A stretch of 64,000 nucleotides of DNA from Bacillota bacterium (GCA_023386495.1 JAEWJS010000050.1:19333-83332), one strand, 5' to 3'. Shown: positions 24,897-34,818, counted from the first letter of the stretch. Notes: generated by a model from the sequence alone, not told the origin. Numbers and translations are program-made.

Positions 24897-27049
24897 TGAA
24901 CAGCGCTCCTCTCGGTACGAATTTGCAAGGATGTCTCAAGGGAATGGCGTATCGACGGGTAACGGTTCAATAACGGATCGAAGTCCTCCCGGGACAGCGC
25001 CAGACATACGCAAGGCGTCAGCGCGACGATGCTGGCCGTTCGCGGAACGCTGCGCAGCAGCGCGATCTCGCCGAAGTGATCGCCGTCTTCCAGAACGGCT
25101 ACCCGCCTGCTTGCCCCGTCGTCCTTATTCACGACGACCTCAACCTTGCCCCGAACGATAATATAGAACTTGTCGCCCGCTCCTCCTTGCTCGACCGCGC
25201 GTGTGCCTGCTTCGAATTTTTCCATGACGAACAAGCCGGTAATCTCCTCCAGCGCCTCGGGATGAAGCCCCCGGAAGAAGGACAGTCGCCCCAGACGGCT
25301 CGCTTCCACGCGCACGCTGCCACCGTTCTTGGTCATCACGAAGCCTTGCTGCTTGTCCCACATCCGCCGATAGATGCCGTCAGCGTTCAACAGTTCCTCG
25401 TGCGATCCGGACTCCGCCACCCTTCCTCCGTCGAGCACGACGATGCGGTCAGACATGGCCGCGTACGCGAGCCGGTGCGTGACGGAGATTACGGCCCTGT
25501 CGCGGGCAAGCGATTGAATCGTCTCGTTGACTGTTCTCTCCGTCTCCGGGTCCAGCGCGGACGTGGCTTCATCCAGGAACAGGATCGCCGGTCTTCGAAT
25601 GATCGCCCGTGCAAGCCCGATCCGCTGGCGCTGCCCGCCGGACAGATTGTCGCCCTGCTGATGAATGACCGTCTCATACCCGTCCACAAGGCCGATAATC
25701 GTCTCATGGATGCCGGCTGCTCGAGCCGCTTCCTCGACTTCTCGATCGTCGGCTTCCGGATTGCCCAACCGAATATTGTCGCGGATCGTTCCGTTGAACA
25801 GCATCGAATCCTGGAAGACGACGCCGACTTGCCGGAGCAGCGAAGCGTAGTCGGCACTTCGGATGTCGAGCCCGTCGTAGAGCACCGCTCCGCCGGACGG
25901 GTCCGCGAACCGAAGCAGCAGTTGCAGCACCGTGCTTTTGCCCGAACCGCTGGCGCCGACGATGGACGTATAACCCGCGGCGAGAATGACGAGATCGAGA
26001 TGTTCCAGTACCGGCTCTCCGGGCTTATAGGCGAATGATACGTCGCGCAGCGCAAGCTCTCGGACATCGGCAATCTCGCGCTCCCCGTCCTCCTTCACGT
26101 CCGGCTGCCAATCCAGCACCTCCTGGAAGCGGCTCAGACTCGTTCTGGCCGTCAACGCATGCGGCAGCAGCGCCGCGACGCCGAACAGCGACTGGCCGAC
26201 CGTGATATAGATGGAGTTGAAGGTAATGAAGCTGCCGATCGAGATCGCTTCGTTGAACGCAAGGTAGCTGCCGAGCGCAAAAATAAGCGTGGTCAACACG
26301 GACACGGCTAGCAAGGGGAGGCGGCTCAGATTGGCGTTCACGAAGCTCCTTCGCACGCCGATCGCCAGCATGGATCGCAGACTATTCGCTACGCGGGCCT
26401 GCATCGACGCGCGCAGATCGAAGCCGCGAATGACGGCATGCCCCTTGATGTTCTCGTCGATCGTGCCGATGAATCCGTCCAGACGGCCGGTATAGGCCTT
26501 GTTAAGCCGTAAGGATCTAGCCTTGAGCAGGCGGTAGGGCAGGAAAATAAGCGCGGACCCGATGACGGCGACCAAGGTTAATCTCCACTCCAGCGAGAAC
26601 ATGATCGCCAGTCCTACAGGAACGCTGAGGCATGAGATTAGCCCGGACGATAAAGCCATAACGACAGCCGTTTGAATATTGGGGACGTCCTCCGTATAAC
26701 GGGCCATCAGGTCGCCGGCCCGGAACCGCTCGTAGAATCGGTGCGACTGCGACTGCATGTGAGTGAACAGTCGCATGCGGTAGTCGAACACCAGCTTGCT
26801 GCCGAGCTTCGCCTTGGCATAGTCCGCGGCAATTCCCGCAAGCAAGCTTAGGCAGCCCAGCACCAGCAGCGCGCCTACGATCATCGCCAGCATGGAAGCG
26901 TCGCGGGGGAGGAGCGCGGAATCGATGAGATATTTGTAGCTGAGGGCGGACATATAGTGGGATACGAGCTCGAATAACACGCCGATCGCGATAAGCGTGA
27001 ATAAGACCGGAGATGTGCGAATCGATGTCAATATGGCCTTGAGAAGCAT
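24893..27049 (-). CDS. ABC exporter with C-terminal cyclic-nucleotide-binding domain
   Basis: 718 residues: exporter membrane domain (residues 1-320), ATPase with Walker A GASGSGKST near 365, signature LSGGQRQRIGLARAI, Walker B ILFLDEATSALD, then an extra cNMP-binding domain from about 590 to 710 with RFFRGLHPEALEEI-type start and the phosphate-binding cassette HFGEIALLRSVPRTASIV. No N-terminal peptidase domain. Such fusions are known in exporters linked to peptide products. A strong GAAGGAGGTCG precedes the ATG. It would be the exporter of this cluster; the cNMP-like domain suggests ligand-controlled activity. Confidence 0.85.
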   Translation of the reverse strand: MLLKAILTSIRTSPVLFTLIAIGVLFELVSHYMSALSYKYLIDSALLPRDASMLAMIVGALLVLGCLSLLAGIAADYAKAKLGSKLVFDYRMRLFTHMQSQSHRFYERFRAGDLMARYTEDVPNIQTAVVMALSSGLISCLSVPVGLAIMFSLEWRLTLVAVIGSALIFLPYRLLKARSLRLNKAYTGRLDGFIGTIDENIKGHAVIRGFDLRASMQARVANSLRSMLAIGVRRSFVNANLSRLPLLAVSVLTTLIFALGSYLAFNEAISIGSFITFNSIYITVGQSLFGVAALLPHALTARTSLSRFQEVLDWQPDVKEDGEREIADVRELALRDVSFAYKPGEPVLEHLDLVILAAGYTSIVGASGSGKSTVLQLLLRFADPSGGAVLYDGLDIRSADYASLLRQVGVVFQDSMLFNGTIRDNIRLGNPEADDREVEEAARAAGIHETIIGLVDGYETVIHQQGDNLSGGQRQRIGLARAIIRRPAILFLDEATSALDPETERTVNETIQSLARDRAVISVTHRLAYAAMSDRIVVLDGGRVAESGSHEELLNADGIYRRMWDKQQGFVMTKNGGSVRVEASRLGRLSFFRGLHPEALEEITGLFVMEKFEAGTRAVEQGGAGDKFYIIVRGKVEVVVNKDDGASRRVAVLEDGDHFGEIALLRSVPRTASIVALTPCVCLALSREDFDPLLNRYPSIRHSLETSLQIRTERSAVQ

Positions 27050-27141
27050 TTTTTCGACCTCCTTCGACTCTACAAGTCTACAGGAGGAATCTTGTTACAG
27101 ACTGAAAAGAAAGCGCTTCATGTAAGGTATGGCATGCGGAA

Positions 27142-28272
27142 TTAAAAATAAGAGGCAGGGTTGGCGGCGATCCGCGCGAAATCCAATTCGTACAGTTGCT
27201 CGGGCTCATCAAGCAGGTCCAGCATGAGCGCATGATAACGCTTGGCATCTTCCGCCTGGTTCATGAGCAGCATGAGCGCGATCATCTTCGCATGAAGCCG
27301 TTCATCCAGCGGCAGCAGATGGATCCCTTTCTGCAACGGTCCGAACGCGATATCGTAACGTCCTTGCCTGACGTAAGCGTCGATCATGGTCTCGAGCAGC
27401 TCCGCATAGTTCATCTCTAGTTCTGCCTGACGGGGCGCTGCCCAACTGTAGCCGCTGCCGGACAAATACCCGTCGCCATAGAGCTGTATGGCCCGCAAGA
27501 CGGGCGTTAACGAGGACGTCCGCTTGTATTCGCCATAAGCTTGCTCGAACGCGCTCACGTCGTCGCCGATCGGTTCCGGCCACCGAACGCTGTAACTGCC
27601 GCCCGCTGTCTTGGCTTGATCGATCACGCGGTGAAGCCCATGCACTTCAAGGTCCTTCCTCAGCTGATAGACTGTAGAATGAAGCGTAACCTGGGATCGC
27701 TCCGGATCGCCGCCAGGCCACAGTTCCTCCATGATCTGCGCCTTGCCGACCGGCCTGCCTCTATAGTGGTGCAGAAGGGCCAGCAGCTCCCTGCTCTTCG
27801 AATTGCGGAGCCGGATCGGCTCCTCCTTATCCGTCAGCACGGCGAATGGACCGAAGCTGCGAACGGATAGGCCGGGTTCCGCGGCATTCGCCGCATCGAA
27901 GCTCCTCATCCGCGTGTCGCAGCGGCTCAACATTCTCGCTACATGCTCTTCGGTGATCGGCTTCAAGAGGTAATCCAGCGCCTCTACGTCAAATGCGTCC
28001 CTGGCGAATTCCTCGTACGCGGTCACGAAGACGATATGAATCTCCGGACGTACCGCCTTCAAGCGGCGGGCCAGCTCCAGGCCGTGCATGCCGGGCATCT
28101 CCATGTCGAGCAGAACCAATTGGAACGACTCTTGCGACGTCAGCACGAATTCCAACACTTTCTTGGCACTGTCGAACAGACCGAGAATCTCCACTTCGTC
28201 GAACGCTTGCAGCAGCTTCCCCACTCGCCTCAGAGCAGGCATTTCGTCATCTACGGCGATTGCTCGAATCAT
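27142..28272 (-). CDS. Response regulator with REC, HTH and BTAD domains
   Basis: 376 residues. The receiver domain has acidic residues VDDE at 8-10 and the phosphoacceptor Asp near residue 56 (LVLLDMEMPGMHG), with a conserved T/A (FVTAYEE) and K (LLKPI). A winged OmpR-like DNA-binding domain follows (PIRLRNSKSRELLALLHHY, QVTLHSTVYQLRKDLE), then a BTAD tetratricopeptide-like domain as in SARP activators. It overlaps the upstream kinase gene by 4 bp (cognate pair). A paralogous pair lies at 51498-55744. Confidence 0.88.
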   Translation of the reverse strand: MIRAIAVDDEMPALRRVGKLLQAFDEVEILGLFDSAKKVLEFVLTSQESFQLVLLDMEMPGMHGLELARRLKAVRPEIHIVFVTAYEEFARDAFDVEALDYLLKPITEEHVARMLSRCDTRMRSFDAANAAEPGLSVRSFGPFAVLTDKEEPIRLRNSKSRELLALLHHYRGRPVGKAQIMEELWPGGDPERSQVTLHSTVYQLRKDLEVHGLHRVIDQAKTAGGSYSVRWPEPIGDDVSAFEQAYGEYKRTSSLTPVLRAIQLYGDGYLSGSGYSWAAPRQAELEMNYAELLETMIDAYVRQGRYDIAFGPLQKGIHLLPLDERLHAKMIALMLLMNQAEDAKRYHALMLDLLDEPEQLYELDFARIAANPASYF

Positions 28273-31200
28273 CCTCTTCCCCCTCCTTCTTCCGATGGAA
28301 TCGGTATACGGAATGTCACGACGGTCCCGATTCCGATCTCGCTCTCGATATCGAGTCCGCGTCCATACAGCCGCAGCAGGCGCTGATTGATATTGCGCAG
28401 ACCGACACCGCCCGCTTCCTCGCGTTCAGTCAACAGGATGGCATCGGGCGTCAGGGACATCCCCGGCCCATCGTCCCGTACCGCGATGAGGGCATCGCCG
28501 TCTTGCACCCGGACGGATACCGTCACGGTACCACCTTCTTCGTTCCGAGTCACGCCGTGCCTCACCGCATTCTCCACCAGCGGCTGCAGCATCGTCGGCG
28601 GCAGCCGGAATCCTGTCAGCTCTTCCATCTCATACCGAACCCGCAGGCGATCGCCGAATCGCGCGCGCTCGATCTGCAAGTAGGCCTCCGTCAACTCCAA
28701 TTCCTGGCGGAACGGGACCAGCCTTTCCCTGTTCTTGAAGTCGAAGCTGCCGCGCAAGTACCGGCTTAGATGCAGCAGGAGATCATGCGCCGTCCGCGGC
28801 TCGTCCAGCGCGAGCGAGACGATCGTATTCAGCGCGTTATAGAGGAAGTGGGGCTTGATCTGCGCTTGCAGGAATGCCAGCTCCGATTGGACCGCGACCT
28901 CCGCGGAGCGCTTCATCTCCAACAGAGAACGTGCTCTTGCCCGGAGCTCATGCGGGTGGAACGGCTTCGGCAGGAAGTCGTTCGCCCCGGCTTCGAACCC
29001 CAGCATGAGGTCTTCCGGCTCTCTTCGTACGGTCGTCAACAGTACGGGGAGCTCGGACAGCGCGAACTTCCTGCGCATGGCCAGGCACGTCTCGTACCCT
29101 GTCAGACCCGGCATCATCACGTCCAATATGACGAGCCCGATCTTGGAGCTGCCTCTCTCCAGCAGGTCTAACGCCTCTTGGCCGCTCTTCGCGGTCACGA
29201 TCTCGTAAGGCTCGTCCGCCAGCGCAGCCTTCACGACCCGCAGATTCACCGGATCGTCGTCGACCGCCAGAATCGTCATCCTGTGCTTGCCGTCATTCCC
29301 GCCTGACGCTTCGGCCGCTGCCCCCACGGCGGCTGCGCCGATCTCCGCCCGGGCCGCCGTGACATCCGCCGGCATTCGAAATTTCGGATTCTCCGCCTCA
29401 AGGACTACAGCGCCTGCTTCGTCGCCGATTGAAGCAATCGGTATCGTGAACGTAAAGGCAGAGCCTCTGCCGACCTCCGACTGCACGTCGATCTGACCGC
29501 CGTGCAGCTCGACCAGCCGCTTGGCGATTCCAAGTCCCAGCCCTACTCCGCCGTACTCCTTCGCTACCGGCGTGCCGGCTTGTTCGAATGCTTCGAATAT
29601 TAGATTCAGCTTGTCCGCCGGAATTCCGATGCCGTTATCCGTTACGGTCATGCGCAGCATGTTACCCTCGCGGATAGCGGAGACGACGACTTCGCCTGCA
29701 GGCGTGAACTTGATGGCATTGCCGACAAGGTTATAGACAATCTGCAGCAGGCGGCTCTCGTCCGCCATGGCATGCGGCATCGATTCCGGCCACTCCAGCC
29801 GCAGCGTGACCGGCTTCTCTCCGATGTAGTGGCGGAATACCTCCTGCTGCGCCGATACCGCAGCGCGAATATCGACAGGCTTCAGCCGAAGCTCGATGCC
29901 CCTGTTCTTCAATAACGACAGGTCCAGTATGTCGTTAATGAGATTGGACATGCGGCGAGCCACCGAGATGACGACTTCAAGCAGTTCCCGCTGTTCGCCG
30001 CTGAGCGGACCCGCTTTCCCTTCGGACAGTGCCATGGACAGGTTCATGATGCCATGCAGGGGCGTCTTCAGCTCGTGCGACGTATTGGCGAGGAATTCAT
30101 CCTTCATGCGATTCATGACGACCAATTCCTTCGACATCGTTCCAATGGTTCGGTAGGCACGCGTGAACCGGCGAGCCAGCTCCATCGCCTCGACGAAGAC
30201 GAGCAGAATGAACCCGTACGGAACGAGCTGCAGGTCGGTCCACATATAATAGCCGTTGCTGTAGGCGATATCGTGTATGGCCGTTGCGGTGAAGATGATC
30301 CACCCGGATAACTGAAGCAGCGCCCCCACGCGCCACCTCCATAGAGCCAGCGAGAAACCGCCAAGAATGTACAGCAGGCTGAGCAGCGACACGATCTTGA
30401 AGTAATCGACCAGGCTCGTATAGATCTCGGCCGGCAATACGATGACCGTCGTGACAAAGGCGCTTCCGACCCAGAAGAGAAGCTTGCCCGGCATGCCCGC
30501 GAACTCCTTCGGATACAACTGGCGCACGAACAGCAATGCCATCGTTACGCCGCCGTAATAGGTCAAGTATTCCAGGAAGATGACCACCCGAATGTTCGTC
30601 TGCGGGAAAATCTCAACCAGGTACATGCCTCCCACGACCCACTGGCGAATCGCCCCGAGTAAGCAGCATATGCCGAAGTATAGCGTCGACCGTTCCTCAT
30701 GACGCAGCAAATACACGGCGATCTGATACAACCCGAGCAGCGCGCACCCGCCGAACACCGCCATATCGATCATGGTATCGCGTTCGACGCTGTCCAGTAT
30801 CTGATGCTCGCTGCCGAGCGTCAGGCTGTACCAGATGCCGCCTTGCGGGTAGAGGCTATTGGCGATCTGAATGGTTAGCTCGAATGCCTCGGAAGGAGGA
30901 TCGAACCGCACGGTCTGCGGTCGATATGCGGCCTGTACTTCAGACCGTTCTATCGAGACGGCCCCCGCCTCCGCAATGATGTCTCCGCCTGCAATGACGC
31001 GGTAAGCCGGCGCAATAGCCGGGATCTTCAAGCCGAGCGGACCGGTATTGCTGCCCGTCATAATCTTCAGCCGGTACGTTGCATACCCTTGGCCCTCTCC
31101 GCCGTAGCGTGTCCATACGCCAGGCACCTCCGCGTACCGTTCCGGCTGCACCAGGCCCGGTTGGTCCTCGCCGTCCTCTAGCAGACGCTGCCATTGCATC

Positions 31201-31430
31201 GTCCAGCTTCCGTTCAATGGAACGGCGCCGTCTCGCTCCAAGCTCCAATTCCTTAAGTCAAGGACGCCGGCCTCTACCCGAGGCGCACTCGCTCCGGGGG
31301 ACATGCCGAGCGGCGAGATGAACATGGCGACAGTCGCAACCAGCAGCATGGCCAGCACTGCCAGTTGGGCCCGTCTCTTATGATTGCGATCGCCGCCGCC
31401 AGGTCCGTTGATTAATCCGACCACGCTCAT
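28269..31430 (-). CDS. 7TMR-type hybrid sensor histidine kinase
   Basis: 1,053 residues. One membrane helix (LAVLAMLLVATVAMFIS), an extracellular jelly-roll-like sensor (7TMR-DISMED2 type), seven membrane helices (about 220-420), HisKA with SHELKTPLHGIMN near 452, a HATPase (VGNAIKFTPAGEV, GVGLGLGIAKRLVELHGG), a receiver with Asp near 768 (LVILDVMMPG), and a second LytS-type kinase module (QIKPHFLYNALN near 860) with its own ATPase (GPGMSL, GVGLRNINQRL). Two kinase modules in one chain is unusual but recurrent in paenibacilli. The ligand is probably extracellular. Confidence 0.9.
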   Translation of the reverse strand: MSVVGLINGPGGGDRNHKRRAQLAVLAMLLVATVAMFISPLGMSPGASAPRVEAGVLDLRNWSLERDGAVPLNGSWTMQWQRLLEDGEDQPGLVQPERYAEVPGVWTRYGGEGQGYATYRLKIMTGSNTGPLGLKIPAIAPAYRVIAGGDIIAEAGAVSIERSEVQAAYRPQTVRFDPPSEAFELTIQIANSLYPQGGIWYSLTLGSEHQILDSVERDTMIDMAVFGGCALLGLYQIAVYLLRHEERSTLYFGICCLLGAIRQWVVGGMYLVEIFPQTNIRVVIFLEYLTYYGGVTMALLFVRQLYPKEFAGMPGKLLFWVGSAFVTTVIVLPAEIYTSLVDYFKIVSLLSLLYILGGFSLALWRWRVGALLQLSGWIIFTATAIHDIAYSNGYYMWTDLQLVPYGFILLVFVEAMELARRFTRAYRTIGTMSKELVVMNRMKDEFLANTSHELKTPLHGIMNLSMALSEGKAGPLSGEQRELLEVVISVARRMSNLINDILDLSLLKNRGIELRLKPVDIRAAVSAQQEVFRHYIGEKPVTLRLEWPESMPHAMADESRLLQIVYNLVGNAIKFTPAGEVVVSAIREGNMLRMTVTDNGIGIPADKLNLIFEAFEQAGTPVAKEYGGVGLGLGIAKRLVELHGGQIDVQSEVGRGSAFTFTIPIASIGDEAGAVVLEAENPKFRMPADVTAARAEIGAAAVGAAAEASGGNDGKHRMTILAVDDDPVNLRVVKAALADEPYEIVTAKSGQEALDLLERGSSKIGLVILDVMMPGLTGYETCLAMRRKFALSELPVLLTTVRREPEDLMLGFEAGANDFLPKPFHPHELRARARSLLEMKRSAEVAVQSELAFLQAQIKPHFLYNALNTIVSLALDEPRTAHDLLLHLSRYLRGSFDFKNRERLVPFRQELELTEAYLQIERARFGDRLRVRYEMEELTGFRLPPTMLQPLVENAVRHGVTRNEEGGTVTVSVRVQDGDALIAVRDDGPGMSLTPDAILLTEREEAGGVGLRNINQRLLRLYGRGLDIESEIGIGTVVTFRIPIPSEEGGGRG

Positions 31431-31548
31431 GATGCATGTCCCCCACGTTCGTTATCCATTCCTATATCGCCCTGAACCATTCCCGATTACTAGTATTGTA
31501 TAATTAGAAGGCATATTGTAGCTATCGAAAAATAACCACAAATAAATA

Positions 31549-31568
31549 GGAGATCCCTCAGGATCTCC
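31549..31568 (-). terminator. Terminator of the sugar ABC operon
   Basis: GGAGATCC-CTCA-GGATCTCC, a perfect 8-bp stem 19 bp after the permease stop. It is followed on the minus strand by TATTTATTTG. Confidence 0.8.
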
Positions 31569-31586
31569 ATTGTGTATACCATCACG

Positions 31587-32426
31587 CTAACCCTTCAACC
31601 CTGTCGTTGCGATCCCCTGCGTAAAATACTTCTGCCCGATGAAGAAGATGATCAGGCTCGGGATGATCGATAGCACCGACATGGCGAACACCGCGCCCCA
31701 GTTGGAACTGCCGCTCGAGTCGAGGAACAGCCGCAGGCCGAGCGACACCGTGAACTTCTTAATATCGCTCAGATAGATCAACTGGCTGAAGAAGTCGTCC
31801 CACGTGCCGAGGAACGTGAAGATCGCCGCCGTCATCATGGCCGGCAGGGACAACGGCAGAATGATGCGCGTGTACAGCATCAACCAGCCGCAGCCGTCGA
31901 TCTTCGCGCTCTCATCGAGCTCGCGAGGGATGCCCCGGATGAACTGCACCATCAGGAAAATGTAGAATGCCTCCCCGACGAACTTCGGCACCGTCAGCGG
32001 CAGGTACGTGTCGACCCAGCTCAGCTGATGGAACATGATATATTGCGGAATGAGCGTGACATGGCCGGGCAGCATGATCGTCCCCAGCATCAGCGCGAAG
32101 AACAGTCCGCGAAGCGGGAAGCTGATGCGGGCGAACGCGAATGCCGCCATGGAAGAGCTAAGCACAACGCCGACGACGGCCACGATGCATAATAGCATCG
32201 AGTTGATGAAGAAGCGGCCGAACTGCACGTTGCGGAGGCCGTACCAGCCGTTCGAATAGTGCTCGAACGTGATCGTCTTCGGCCACAAGCTCGTATCGGT
32301 GAAAATATCGGTTGTCGGCTTCAAGGAGGCGCTAATCAGCCAGAATACCGGGTACAGCATCAGGAGCCCGAAGCCGAGCACCAGTACATGGAAGACGATC
32401 GTCCCAATCTGTCGCTGCGCTGCCAT
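31587..32426 (-). CDS. Carbohydrate ABC importer permease, MalG/LplC-like
   Basis: 279 residues with six helices. The EAA loop reads DESAKIDGCGWLMLYTRIILPLSLPAM near residue 165-190. It begins MAAQRQIGTIVFHVLVLGFG and carries the CUT1 permease signature with the KPTTDIF segment after the first helix. GGGGGGGAA precedes the ATG. Partner of the LplB-like permease. As is common in this family in paenibacilli, no ATPase is encoded here; a shared MsmX-type ATPase elsewhere would energise it. Confidence 0.9.
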   Translation of the reverse strand: MAAQRQIGTIVFHVLVLGFGLLMLYPVFWLISASLKPTTDIFTDTSLWPKTITFEHYSNGWYGLRNVQFGRFFINSMLLCIVAVVGVVLSSSMAAFAFARISFPLRGLFFALMLGTIMLPGHVTLIPQYIMFHQLSWVDTYLPLTVPKFVGEAFYIFLMVQFIRGIPRELDESAKIDGCGWLMLYTRIILPLSLPAMMTAAIFTFLGTWDDFFSQLIYLSDIKKFTVSLGLRLFLDSSGSSNWGAVFAMSVLSIIPSLIIFFIGQKYFTQGIATTGLKG

Positions 32427-32429
32427 CGT

Positions 32430-33320
32430 CTATTCCCCCCCATCCGAATAGAATACCCAGTAGCGGGAAGTGAGGAACATGATGCCGGTGACGACGGCCA
32501 CGATCACGAGCAGCAGCCAGGCCATCGCGGAAGCGTAGCCCATTTCCAGGAACGAGAACCCCTTGATATACAGGTACAAGGAATAGAGCAGCGTGGAGTT
32601 GACCGGCCCTCCCGTTCCGCCGCTGATAATGAACGCCTTGGTGAACGTCTGGAACGATTGGATCAGCGTGATGGTCAAGTTGAAGAAAATGACGGGTGTA
32701 AGCAGCGGGATCGTGATTCGCGCGAACTTGCGGACAATGCCCGCTCCGTCAATCGTCGCGGCCTCGTACAGCTCCTGCGGAATCTGCTTCAAGCCCGCCA
32801 GGAAGATGATCATCACTGCGCCGAACTGCCAGACCGACAAGCCGACCAGCGAGAACACGGCCGTATCCGGATCGGCAATCCAGCTCGGGCCGTCGATGCC
32901 GATGAGGCTGAGGCCTTGGTTGAACAAGCCTTCCTTATCGAACACCTGCTTCCACAGCACCGAGATGGCCACGCTGCCGCCAAGAAGCGACGGAATATAG
33001 TAAATCGTGCGATATACGCCGAGTAACTTCATGCCTCGATTGAGCAAGACAGCCAGGCCGAGCGCGAATGCAATTCGGAGCGGTACGGACCAGAACACGT
33101 ACTGGAACGTCACCGCGATTGAATCGCTGAGCCGGTAGTCGTCCGTGAACATCGTGCGATAGTTGGCGAGTCCCACCCACTTCGGCGGGGTGAGCAGATC
33201 GTAATCCGTGAAAGACAGGTATAACGATGCGACGATCGGGCTTAAGTAGAGAAGGAAGAACCCGACCAGCCACGGGAGCAAAAACGCGTATCCGGCAGCA
33301 TAATTTTTATATTTCTGCAC
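32430..33320 (-). CDS. Carbohydrate ABC importer permease, MalF/LplB-like
   Basis: 296 residues. N-terminal AGYAFLLPWLVGFFLLYLSPI, ordered helices, and the EAA loop YEAATIDGAGIVRKFARITIPLLTPV near residue 195-220. Starts at GTG with AGGAG upstream. It lies 3 bp before the MalG-like gene. CUT1-type permease; likely imports an oligosaccharide, consistent with the xylanase elsewhere in the window but not proven. Confidence 0.9.
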   Translation of the reverse strand: MQKYKNYAAGYAFLLPWLVGFFLLYLSPIVASLYLSFTDYDLLTPPKWVGLANYRTMFTDDYRLSDSIAVTFQYVFWSVPLRIAFALGLAVLLNRGMKLLGVYRTIYYIPSLLGGSVAISVLWKQVFDKEGLFNQGLSLIGIDGPSWIADPDTAVFSLVGLSVWQFGAVMIIFLAGLKQIPQELYEAATIDGAGIVRKFARITIPLLTPVIFFNLTITLIQSFQTFTKAFIISGGTGGPVNSTLLYSLYLYIKGFSFLEMGYASAMAWLLLVIVAVVTGIMFLTSRYWVFYSDGGE

Positions 33321-33344
33321 CTTGCCTGCACTCCTATCTTAAGG

Positions 33345-33373
33345 ACAACGGGAGCCGATCCGGCTCCCGTTGT
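33345..33373 (-). terminator. Strong intercistronic hairpin after the binding-protein gene
   Basis: A perfect 13-bp stem (33345-33357 with 33361-33373) and a 3-nt loop sit between the solute-binding protein gene and the permease genes. There is no T-run, so it is more likely a partial terminator or 3'-end stabiliser that raises binding protein over permease, a known strategy in such operons. Confidence 0.7.
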
Positions 33374-33403
33374 TCCGTTGTCATGCCGCTTGCTCACTCC
33401 TGA

Positions 33404-34783
33404 TTATTGCGCTTTGGCCTTCTCGAGCAGCTTGTCGATCTCCGTCATGTATTCATCGACTGCGGCTTCGATCGACTGCTGGTCGAAGGCGATCTTCTCG
33501 CCGGTCAGCTGGATCAGCTTCAGCAGTTCGTTATCCAGCGGGAATTGCTCGTAGTCCACGTCCGGCGCCAGGCGGCTGACCGTCGAGACGAAGTCGTAGA
33601 GCACCTTATCTGTCGGCGTCGATTGCGCGGCCAGCATGTCGCGAATCTTGCTTGAAGCCGGAACGCCTCGGTCGCTGCCCAGAATGAGCGCGGCGTCGGG
33701 ATCGTTCACCATGAAGTTCATGAACTTCGCGACTTCCTCGGGATGCTCTGTCTTCGCGTAGCCTGTCATGAACTGGCCGGGAACCGGCGAGACGAGACCT
33801 TGATTCACGGAGCCCTTCGGGAACACGGCCAGGCCGAGCTTATCTTCCGTCAGCTCTTGGAAGCCGTAAATCTGGGATGCCGCTGCCGTCTGGATGGCGA
33901 CCTGCCCCTTGACCAGGAGCGACTTGTCGATCGCGCTCGGCGGGTTCGCAGCCTGTACGTCAGGCGGCGTAATGGCGTTCGCCTCGCGCAGCTCGTCCCA
34001 CATCGTGTACCAGTCGATCATATCCTGCTTGTCGAAGTGGCGTTCGCCGCCGCGATACAGTTCCTTGCCCATGCTGCCCAGGTACGTGGACAATGCCGCG
34101 GAATCGTTGGCGCTGGACAGGTCGTAGGCGCCGTAGAAGCCTTCGCCAAGCTTCTCGGAGAGCTGCTTGATCGTGTTCTTGAAGTCGTCGTACGTCCAAT
34201 CCTCGCTCGGCAGCGGTACGCCGGCCTTCTCGAACATCGTCTGGTTGTAGATCAAGCCGAACGAGCTGACGCCTAGCGTCACGCCGTAGAACTTGCCATC
34301 GAAGGTCGCCTTCTTAATGAGTCCTTCGCTGAAGTCTTCCTGCTGGATGATCGAGCCGACATACGGCTTCAGATCGAGCAGTGCATTCCGATCGACGTAC
34401 TCCTTAATATTGCCGCCCATCTGAATGAGATCCGGCGCGTTGCCTGCGGCAATCTGCGTATTCAGCTTGTCGAAGTAGCCGTCGAAGCCGGAATACTCCG
34501 CCGTAATCTTGATGCCCGGATTCTTCTCTTCGAACAGCTCGATGACCTTGAGCGTCTTCTCGTGTCTTGCGTCCGACCCCCACCATGCCATCCGCAATTC
34601 GACCGTCTTGGCCGGCTCTTGCTCCGGCTCCTTGTTCTCGGCCGCCTGAGCCGGCGCTTCGCTGCTCTTGCCATTGCTGCCGGCATTAGCGTTGTTGTTG
34701 TTGTTGCCGCCTGGGCTGCTGCATGCCGCGAGCATCAGCACAAGTACCAGCAGCATGGCGGATAGCGCTTTCCTATTCCTCAT
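33404..34783 (-). CDS. Sugar-binding lipoprotein of a CUT1 ABC importer
   Basis: 459 residues. Lipoprotein signal LVLMLAAC (Cys21), an Asn/Gly-rich spacer, then the SBP_bac_1 fold: VELRMAWWGSDARHEKTLKVIELFEEKNPGI, TQIAAGNAPDLIQMGGNI, and the C-terminal helix KAFIDQQSIEAA-like region (EKIAFDQQSIEAAVDEYMTEIDK). GGAGGGTAT precedes the ATG. First gene of the operon with the two permeases. Specificity cannot be read from the sequence. Confidence 0.92.
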   Translation of the reverse strand: MRNRKALSAMLLVLVLMLAACSSPGGNNNNNANAGSNGKSSEAPAQAAENKEPEQEPAKTVELRMAWWGSDARHEKTLKVIELFEEKNPGIKITAEYSGFDGYFDKLNTQIAAGNAPDLIQMGGNIKEYVDRNALLDLKPYVGSIIQQEDFSEGLIKKATFDGKFYGVTLGVSSFGLIYNQTMFEKAGVPLPSEDWTYDDFKNTIKQLSEKLGEGFYGAYDLSSANDSAALSTYLGSMGKELYRGGERHFDKQDMIDWYTMWDELREANAITPPDVQAANPPSAIDKSLLVKGQVAIQTAAASQIYGFQELTEDKLGLAVFPKGSVNQGLVSPVPGQFMTGYAKTEHPEEVAKFMNFMVNDPDAALILGSDRGVPASSKIRDMLAAQSTPTDKVLYDFVSTVSRLAPDVDYEQFPLDNELLKLIQLTGEKIAFDQQSIEAAVDEYMTEIDKLLEKAKAQ

Positions 34784-34818
34784 GACCTATACCCTCCTTG
34801 ACTTTGGACTGCTTCTTC

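Noticed and set aside
27100..27120. Possible cre site upstream of the cNMP-domain exporter (AAAGCGCTT core)
   Set aside because: The outer CA/TG positions of the cre consensus are displaced by one base, so it does not fit.
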